Positions 56,413-64,000 of a stretch of 64,000 nt of DNA are shown here, one piece after another. Where the stretch lies: contig JACEFZ010005554.1 in the NCBI GenBank assembly GCA_014155875.1, positions 1-64,000 on the forward strand. Direction: 5' to 3'. The notes beneath the pieces are model-generated. The model worked only from the letters and a program-made list of their open reading frames with translations, was not told the origin of the DNA and did not search any database. Every line of letters begins with the position of its first letter. Within the stretch, counting starts at the first letter, position 1. The stretch is from Cepaea nemoralis. Its lineage: Eukaryota; Mollusca; Gastropoda; Stylommatophora; Helicidae. The position numbers and the translations under genes are program-made.

Positions 56413-58274
56413 GATCGCTCTTTGTTCTTGTACAAGGGCGATCGGAGCGACTGCAACAACTATATGGGTATTTCACTTCTGCGTATAGTTGGAAAAGTAT
56501 TTGCCAGAATTGTTCTGCGCAGACTTCAAGTCCTTGGTGATCAAGTCTATCCCGAATCACAGTGTGGCTTTCGACAGAACCGGTCTACCACTGATATAAT
56601 ATTCTCATTGCGACAAATGCAAGAAAAATGCCGTGAACAGAATCAACCACTGTTTATTGCCTTCATCGACCTCACAAAGGTATTTGATTTGGTCAGTCGT
56701 GAGGGTCTGTTCAAGGCACTAAAGAAGATTGGCTGCCCACCATCTCTTCTGTCCATTGTGGAATCGTTCCACACAGGCATGAAGGGTATAATGAAGTTTG
56801 ATGGTGCAACTTCTGAAGAGTTTGAAATCAAGAGTGGAGTTAAGGACGGTTGTGTACTAGCTCCCACCCTCTTTGGAATTTACTTTTCACTTCTACTGAA
56901 ATATGCCTTTCGTGATCAGGATGGTGGTATATACATTCACTCACGCTCAGATGGCGGCCTCTACAACGCTCAGAGATTGAAGGCCAAGACCAAAATTAGG
57001 AGGGTACTGATCAGAGGCCGGCTTCTTGGCCTAGAAGGTAGCGACTTTTCTCCGTAATCTCGTATACTCTCGTAGGTAACGTGACGAGGGTAAGAATCAG
57101 CAGTGGTTCGAATCGCGTCGGTAACTTACGGGGTATGTGAGCCGGCCGCTCAGAAAGCAATGGCAAACTACTGACGTAATCTTGCCAAGAAATCAACAAT
57201 CAGCTGAAAGATGCTGATGTTGACAGCAATGTCCTGTAAAGGATACGTCAAACAATAAAAAAAAACTGATCAGAGAGTTGCTGTTTGCAGATGATGCTGC
57301 AGTTACGACCCACTCTGAGGAAGAATTACAATGTCTACTATCTGCATTCTCCAATGCTTTTTCTGAATGTGGTTTAACAATTAGCAAAAAGAAGACACAG
57401 ATTATATCACAAGGTGCACATGGGGTACCATCAATCTTTATTGACGACGCCGAACTACGGATGGTAGACCATTTTACATATCTAGGATCAGTGGTAAATA
57501 GCAAATTATCCCTAGATCAGGAAATCAACCTCCCGATTGGTAAGGCAACAACAATGAACAGGTTAAGAAAAAGAGTCTGGGAGAATAGGAAGGTTACTGC
57601 CAAAAGAAAAGTCCTCGTCTATCAAGCCTGTGTCCTTAGTACTCTTCTTTATGGCAGTGAAGCCTGGACAACTTACTCATACCAAGAGAAACGTTTAAAC
57701 AGCTTTCATATGCGGTGTCTGCGAAGAATACTTGGTATTAAGTGGCAAGTCAAAATCACAAATACTGAAGTTTTGGAAAGATCAGTATGTAAGACGGTTT
57801 ATTCCATGCTCAGTCTTCGTAGACTTAGATGGATAGGACATCTTAGGAGGATGGATGATGGTAGAATACCAAAGGACATCTTTTTTGGTGAATTACAGAC
57901 GGGTAAGAGATCTCAGGGTCGGCCTCTACTACGATACAAAGATGTGTGTAAGCAGGACATGATTGATACAGGCATTGATAATGCACACTGGGAGCAAGTC
58001 GCCGCTGAACGTGTTGCATGGAGGGCAGATATCAGAAATGGAATAAAGACAAAGGAGAAAATTATTGCAGATAAGTCACACACCGAGCGTGTGAGACGTA
58101 AGATGGTGCATGATGGTGGAAATGACCATGTTTTCACATGCAACCACTGTGGACGAACATTTACAGCCCGAATTGGCCTTATCGGCCACATTCGCTACCG
58201 CCATGGGTAGTAGTTATTATGCCTTTTTGAAGCACAAACTGTCGTCTGTCAGGATGGCAAGGTGCCAATGTGTG
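56413..58274 (+). mobile_element. Zinc-finger LINE copy, 5'-truncated, with 12-bp target-site duplication
   Basis: TACACCCAATAC flanks it at 56401-56412 and 58275-58286. The RT starts at KGDRSDCNNYMGISLL, with motif A FIAFIDLTKVFDLV, motif B GVKDGCVLAPTLFGIYFS and, after a SINE, motif C LLFADDAAVTT. The thumb (FTYLGSVVNSKLSLDQE, RRLRWIGHLRRMDD) follows, then a C-terminal C2H2 finger (CNHCGRTFTARIGLIGHIR, stop at 58208-58210). The endonuclease is missing. Without the SINE both halves are open, so the copy is young. Confidence 0.96.
57006..57275 (+). mobile_element. SINE-B-related copy inside the LINE, 11-bp target-site duplication
   Basis: The element 57017-57264 is flanked by ACTGATCAGAG (57006-57016, 57265-57275). 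The head TTCTTGGCCTAGAAGGTAGC and B box GTGGTTCGAATCGC are followed by the SINE-B body (CGCTCAGAAAGCAATGGCAA, CTTGCCAAGAAATCAAC, AATGTCCTGTAAAGGATA) and an A run. It falls between RT motifs B and C. Confidence 0.96.
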
Positions 58275-58322
58275 TACACCCAATACATTACTTATTTCTA
58301 CTTACTATATAACCAGTACATT
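58275..58322. repeat. 33-bp satellite fragment
   Basis: One and a half units (TACACCCAATACATTACTTA, CTATATAACCAGTACATT) between the LINE and the palindrome. Confidence 0.92.
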
Positions 58323-60136
58323 AGTAGTATGGGATGTTGTAACTACTTAGGATTTGTGGTTTCAAACCACCGATAAATCCTTCTATACGGGGTTATCCCG
58401 CCATCTTGTTTCGTCACAAAACCGGCCCACCATTGACCCAGATATTTTGAACTTGGAGGGTGTTTTTCTTGGTTCTGGGTGACCACTTCCGGTGACTACA
58501 TCCGGTTGTCGTAATGACTACTTCCGACTGACTTCCGGTTCTGGGGCACACGGGTGGAAGCGGTGCGGCGGTGGTGGGGCGGGCGGGGCGGACAACGAGA
58601 CAAGCCCCGGTCATGTGGAATACTTATATAAGTAGACCAAATAGTTGTCGGTTCGAGTCCCAGTGTTTGTATGCGTGGGTGGTGCGGTGTGCGCGACCTC
58701 CAGTCATATCGATCCCCGTCGATGAGGGAGATCGAAGTCAAATATGACAGAAATTGATTTATTTCATCTCTCGAGCGAACCCGAGTAGGTCAAGTAATGA
58801 CCGTCTTAATAAACTTTTGCATGCTTCAGCAGAAGTCCCGACCCCATGTATAACCTTTACGCGCATGGTGAAAATCTGCTTTATGAATATACCAGACAAA
58901 GAAAATGTATTAAAAATTAACCCTTACACATGTAATAACGCCAAAATTTCTTGTATGTATACTAGAGAATAGGTACGTCAATATATAACTTTGACTCTCA
59001 TTTAAAATAAGCCATAATATTCCTAGATATACATTAAAATATGTAATATTATTAAACATCAAAGTTATACCCCTTAATTATAAAAATATTCCAAGGGAAA
59101 TAAATCGGAGCCCTTGGCTCAAACCAGAATTGTTTCCCATTTTAAGTGCTGACCTCCCTTGAATGTCTGTATACCTACGCGACCAGGTAAAGAAACCTGC
59201 GCCACCAGGTAAAGAGCACACACAATAGACAGCGACCACGCGATTTTCCGATACCGGTCAAGCATATCGCTTCACCGAGCACACCCCTCAGCACTTAAAA
59301 TGGGAAACAATTCTGGTTTGAGCCAAGGGCTCCGATTTATTTCCATTGGAGTATTTTTATAATTAAGGGGTATAACTTTGATGTTTAATAATATTACATA
59401 TTTTAATGTATATCTAGGAATATTATGGCTTATTTTAAATGAGAGTCAAAGTTATATATTGACGTACCTATTCTCTAGTATACATACAAGAAATTTTGGC
59501 GTTATTACATGTGTAAGGGTTAATTTTTAATACATTTTCTTTGTCTGGTATATTCATAAAGCAGATTTTCACCATGCGCGTAAAGGTTATACATGGGGTC
59601 GGGACTTCTGCTGAAGCGTGCAAAAGTTTATTAAGACGGTCATTACTTGACCTACTCGGGTTCGCTCGAGAGATGAAATAAATCAATTTCTGTCATATTT
59701 GACTTCGATCTCCCTCATCGACGGGGATCGATATGACTGGAGGTCGCGCATACCGCACCACCCACGCATACAAACACTGGTATTCGAACCAACAACTATT
59801 TGGTCTACTTATATAAGTATTCCACATGACCGGGGCTTGTCTCGTTGTCCGCCCCGCCCGCCCCACCACCGCCGCACCGCCGCCGCCCGTGTGCCCCGTA
59901 ACCGGAAGTCAGTCGGAAGTAGTCATCACGACAACCGGAAGTAGTCACCGGAAGTGACAACCGGAAGTGGTCACCCAGAACCAAGAAAAACACCCGCCAA
60001 GTTCAAAATATCTGGGTCAATGGTGGGCCGGTTTTGTGTCGAAGCAAGATGGCGGGATAACCCCGTATAGAAGGATTTATCGGTGGTTTGAAACCACAAA
60101 TCCTAAGTAGTTACAACATCCCATACTACTTACATT
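58317..60136. mobile_element. 1.8-kb near-perfect palindrome (foldback-like element), 6-bp target-site duplication
   Basis: Left arm 58323-59152 and right arm 59288-60130 are inverted copies; spacer 59153-59287. The ends are AGTAGTATGGGATG. TACATT flanks it (58317-58322, 60131-60136). The arms differ by scattered substitutions and a 13-bp extra TTGTCACTTCCGG in the right arm. A 72-codon frame is preserved in both arms (58754-58972 + and 59468-59686 -) but matches nothing I know. No transposase found. It could be a foldback/MITE-type DNA transposon or an inverted duplication. Confidence 0.92.
58480..58545. promoter_or_regulatory. Cluster of CCGGAAGT (ETS-like) motifs, with mirror copy in the right arm
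   Basis: ACTTCCGG, ACATCCGG, ACTTCCGA and ACTTCCGG lie within 65 bp of the left arm; the right arm (59905-59972) has more. CCGGAAGT is the ETS-family consensus. A GC-rich stretch and TATATAA (58625) lie beside it. A promoter role is inferred only. Confidence 0.4.
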
Positions 60137-60228
60137 ACTTATTTCTACTTACCATATACCCAGTACATTACTTATAACTATTTACCATACACCTAGTACA
60201 TTATTTATTTCTACTTACCATATACCGT
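60131..60228. repeat. 33-bp satellite, right flank
   Basis: Three units (TACATTACTTATTTCTACTT, ACCATATACCCAGTACATTA and a variant). Confidence 0.93.
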
Positions 60229-60359
60229 GTTATATACCGAGACCAGTACATAAACATTGCATAGTGGTTTAGGTCTTACTGCCTCCGATTGTGCCACTTT
60301 GTTCCGTCCCTGTTCTAGGCACCCATTCATTGCTATACCCCCAGGAGGGAGAGGGCAAA

Positions 60360-60444
60360 ACATGAAAAGACAGACAAACAGATAATCAGACTGAGAGAAA
60401 GATACATAGATATGCAGACATATATAGACAGAAACAATATAGAT

Positions 60445-60485
<41 letters not shown>

Positions 60486-60670
60486 TATGTGGATGGATGG
60501 ATAGATAGGTGGATGGATGAATTGATGGATGGATGGATGTATGGATGGATTGATCGATGGACAGTCTGACAGACAGACAGCCAGACAGACAGACAGACAG
60601 ACAGACCCACCCACCCACCGAGCGACCGACCGATAGACAGACAGACTGACCGACCGACCGACCGACCGAC

Positions 60671-60714
<44 letters not shown>

Positions 60715-60958
60715 TGACAGACAGACAGAAAGCCAGTTGGCGGTCGGGCGGGCGGGTGAGTGGGTGGGTGGATGGATGGATGGATGGATGGATAGATAGT
60801 TAGATAGATAGATAGATAGATGGATGGATGGATGGATGGATGGATGGATGGATGGATGGATGGATAGATAGATAGATAGATATATGGATGGATGGATGGA
60901 TGGATGGATAGATAGATAGATAGATAGATGGATGGATGGATGGATGGATGGATGGATG

Positions 60959-60995
<37 letters not shown>
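60360..60995. repeat. Compound GACA/GATG/GATA array, about 0.6 kb
   Basis: GACA blocks, GATG blocks and GATA blocks alternate, with GACC and GGGT pieces in between. Reverse-strand long open frames here are low-complexity artefacts. Confidence 0.97.
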
Positions 60996-61379
60996 GTACG
61001 TTATGCAACATGGGGGGGGGGGGGGCACACTGTCTCTGGGTATGTCCAGAAAAGCAGGTTCTCTTGCAAACTGAACGCATTGTGTGACCGTGCTTATCAG
61101 GATTAGTTAACTCCAGGGCAAGTCTGACACCGAAGACTCTCAACCTGTTGGCTGTCTATAGACGCATTTCAACGACCAGTAGAATTTATTTCACTGTTTA
61201 TTTCCTTCTTTCTGTCTTTCTTTTCTATCCTATGGCGTGGATGAAACTAATATATTTGGTTAAGTTTATTTGGTATAAACAATCACACATACATCGCACA
61301 CACGCAAAAGGATACGGACACACTCACCCACATAAGGGACACACATTGTTCTACTGCGCTGAAATAGACGTGAAAAAGG

Positions 61380-61942
61380 TGAGTATGGCATATGAGGCTA
61401 CGACCTCCAGCATGAGCAGTCACAGCGGTTTTGCCATGGTTAGAGGAGACCACTGCAACACACATTGTCTTCATCACGGATTCGAGGAGAAAGGAATATT
61501 TCGCGTGGAATGGCTCACCTCGCTTCAGAGGTGACAGATTGTGAGAATTATATGGAATTTTTGTCCTGGCCATGAGGGAGGGCTGGGGAATGAACAGGCT
61601 GATAGGCTGGCAGGGAATTCAGGGAATGCACCTCTTGGTGGTAGATTACCTATGGACAAGGGAGAGGTGGTCATGCGCCTGTAGGACCAGGTGGAGAAGG
61701 TGAAGGAACATATTGAGAACTCGTATGTGGAAAGGATGAGATTGCGGGGATTAGCAGGGGTTCTGATAGAATCTCAAAACTGAGAAGGAAGACAAGGAGA
61801 ACTTCCAATCAGATAGCGGTGGGAACGATAAGTAGTGTGATTCTTCGCTGGCTATTGAACGAGGGGACGGAGCTCGTATGGGAATGTCATAAATGCAGTG
61901 ATGTCGGTTCTTAGCTCAACTCAACTCAACTCAACTCAACAG
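61380..61942 (+). pseudogene. I-like LINE RNase H fragment with (CTCAA)n tail
   Basis: FCPGHEGGLGNEQADRLAGN can be read across a frameshift near 61560-61610, the last RNase H motif. The fragment ends in five CTCAA units (about 61915-61941), a different tail from the (GAA)n and (CTAA)n families. Confidence 0.75.
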
Positions 61943-62679
61943 ACGCGAGAAATACATTCATGCTTATTTCTCGATATTCATGGACGCAAATGAAACAATG
62001 CGAAGTCATGTGAGTGGATATAACACCAGAATGATTTTCAACAGGGCAATTGAAAGCTAAAGGCACGTTGGGATTACGACTTGCCGCCTCCGTATGACGA
62101 CAGCGCCCCCTCCGTATGACGACAGCGCCCCCTGACAGAACAAGCTGACGTCTCTAACCCTAGAAACAAAAGCTAAATTGAAAGTACAAAACCCGACAAT
62201 GTGATAGAAAGTAACATTCTTTCCTGTAGTGTAATTGAGCTCACGAAATGTTCCACTTTTACTTTTTTACATTGGACATACCTTATACCTCGACCGCGAC
62301 GAACAAATGTTTGCCAACCTGGCAACGAGACCTGAAAGCCAATTTAAACGCTGAACACTCCTTAATCTGGCGTCTAAGTCACGAGATGGGTCTAAAACAT
62401 TTTCCATTCAGCCAACAATTGCTAAATTGTCATGTTAATTTACACGCACATATGGTCACTTATATTGTAATTTGCATTAATATTACACATAATTCCAACA
62501 ACTTCATTAAATTACCCCTCCTCCACATTATCATCATTATGTGCCGCTGGTAATCATTGGTGATCACGGCTGAATCGCACACAATCCCTTCACATATTAC
62601 TTATGTGCTCAGTTTACTATTAGCTCATAAGTTACAGATTGCAAACAGGACTATGTCAGATTGAAATGTCATCTATTAT
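61943..62679. other. Intergenic sequence, nothing recognised
   Basis: A short perfect duplication CTCCGTATGACGACAGCGCC plus CCCT occurs at about 62089-62133. Confidence 0.5.
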
Positions 62680-63060
62680 CATGTGCCATATCGGTAAGCG
62701 TAAGTGATTACATTTCGCCATCTGACACAATCACCGGAGTCGTGGATCAGCCCAGTGTTCTTGTCTCAACCACATCCCCCCTCAGTTCTCTTCACCTCGA
62801 TCTTGCCAGCTCTCACCAAGTTCTTTAGTTTATTTCTTCTCATAAGGTGCCCAAAATATTCTTGACTGTCTGCATCTAATTTCTCTAATCAGTTTGCGGT
62901 TATCATTTGTTTCTTGTAGGACTTGGTCATTGGTTTTTCTGTCTGTCCATGGTATTCTTTGCATTTTCCTCAGAAACCACATTTACACAGCCATCAGCTG
63001 TTTTTCAGCTTGACTGCTCATTGCTCACGTTTCACACCCATACACAAGTACAGGTTCTAT
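62680..63060 (-). mobile_element. RTE-like 3' end, antisense
   Basis: ATCATGTGCCATATCGGTAA, CACCGGAGTCGTGGATCAGC, then ATTTGTTTCTTGTAGGACTT and GTCTGTCCATGGTATTCTTT, followed by ACACAGCCATCAGCTG. Confidence 0.88.
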
Positions 63061-63398
63061 GTAGCACTTCAACATTCTTTTTCTCGTTGCAATTGACATC
63101 TTGTTATTGGTTAGCATGGTTTCATCTTGAAAAATTCGCCCTTAGGTCTTTGAAGAAACAGCCCCAGCCAGCCAATCACTTTATACAGTTCTGTACAAAT
63201 TACAACAATGAACTGACATATATGAAATCAAGAACTAACATCAGCCTCTGCACTCGGAACATTCCAATACATTCTATCCCCTTCTTCAGTAGCTAACGTA
63301 CAGTTCCCACGCTGAAGGCTTACTTCTGTCCAAGATCGGATGAAGACGTTTGTAAGGCCCTAAGCACTAAACAGATTTCAATTCCTATAAATATCTAG
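63061..63398. other. Intergenic sequence, nothing recognised
   Basis: No motif that I can name. Confidence 0.4.
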
Positions 63399-63520
63399 GG
63401 AGCCAAGGTGGCGCATTGTCCAGGAGGCTTACCTTTCGGCTCAGTAGTCGTGTGTTCGAATCCTCATGGAGGCGAATAAAATAAAAAAAGTGGACTGGGT
63501 TTTCAGGTTTTTTACGGGCT
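63399..63520 (+). mobile_element. tRNA-headed SINE, short copy
   Basis: AGCCAAGGTGGCGCATTGTC (A-box-like), then GTCGTGTGTTCGAATCCTCA (B box), and AAATAAAAAAAGTGGACTGG. The body has no match elsewhere in the window. Confidence 0.72.
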
Positions 63521-64000
63521 CTGGTTCTTTGTTTTTACTTTCATTTACATTATCTGTTCTCTTTGTGTTGTCTTCACACATTTCTCCACAGTTCTCCCCT
63601 ATGCCTAGTATATCTTTTTGTTAAAATGTTACCATTCCTATTGCATGTTATGATGGTCGGAATTAACCTGTTAATGTTCTGATTTCCTTGAACATGTCGC
63701 CATATCTTTTTTTTTTTTTGCAACCGGAGATGCTCTGTTCTATTACATGTATTCATTACTAATTGCTCCTTGTCCACAGTGGCTAGGCCAATCCCTGGGC
63801 TTGTAACGTTTTTGGCCTTAAGCCCATTGACCCCCTTAACCACACATCCGGTTCCTTCACTTCATTGTAATCATACACGCTAATCTTTTGAAAGACGTGT
63901 CCAGCCAAAAACAAGGATACAGATAAGCAACTTTTATATTTATATTTTCATGAAGTATTTTTCATGAAGTTGTGTCGGTTTGTGTTTCTTTATTTTTTGC
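63521..64000. other. Intergenic sequence, nothing recognised
   Basis: AT-rich with one T run (about 63707-63719). Nothing coding. Confidence 0.45.

Noticed and set aside
58754..58972. 72-codon frame conserved in both palindrome arms as a gene
   Set aside because: Arms this similar preserve any frame. With no family match I report it only as part of the palindrome.
60211..61143. Over 300-codon minus-strand frame of YLSI/HPSI repeats
   Set aside because: Translation of GATA/GATG repeats only.

Overview
The window is animal (metazoan) nuclear DNA. It is AT-rich and intron-rich, packed with SINEs, LINE fragments and DNA-transposon remnants, and has no bacterial-style gene packing. The repeat mix (several tRNA-headed SINE families, RTE-like and I-like non-LTR elements, mariner, Tigger and hAT pieces, large tetranucleotide arrays) fits a marine invertebrate, perhaps a lophotrochozoan such as a mollusc. 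Species and phylum cannot be fixed from this sequence alone.

Host gene (1-27 kb, + strand): I can support one host gene. Eight exons join in frame into the last 276 codons of a CLC-7-type lysosomal chloride/proton exchanger: the final membrane helices followed by two cytosolic CBS domains. Every junction has an AG acceptor and a GT donor, the exon phases match, and the stop lies at 26989-26991. The 5' half of the gene lies left of the window. The introns run from about 1 to 6.6 kb and hold most of the repeats in this half. Two exon ends with their splice donors (exons at 193 and 9112) have been copied locally in tandem.

Intron contents: a GT-only block of about 0.8 kb, a long TTC tract, a hAT MITE with a perfect 8-bp target-site duplication, a 754-bp internally deleted mariner, a tenfold tandem amplification of a SINE-head-like unit, a solo LTR with a 5-bp duplication, degenerate I-like, RTE-like and zinc-finger LINE copies, and a 628-bp retroposon with a 12-bp duplication.

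27-54 kb: no host exon recognised. This is a repeat graveyard with a Tigger copy (30002-31209), palindromic MITEs, a second mariner copy, a 1.8-kb I-like LINE, and an antisense copy of that LINE (42.2-44.2 kb) carrying three later insertions. A further I-like 3' end lies at 49.2-50.6 kb and a hAT element with a SINE inside it at 51.2-52.0 kb.

54.6-60.2 kb: a 33-bp satellite array interrupted by a SINE, by a 5'-truncated zinc-finger LINE (itself split by a SINE), and by a 1.8-kb near-perfect palindrome. Target-site duplications allow the order of events to be read. This is the most interesting part of the window. From 60.2 kb to the end come a GATA/GATG/GACA array, an RNase H fragment, an RTE 3' end and a last SINE.
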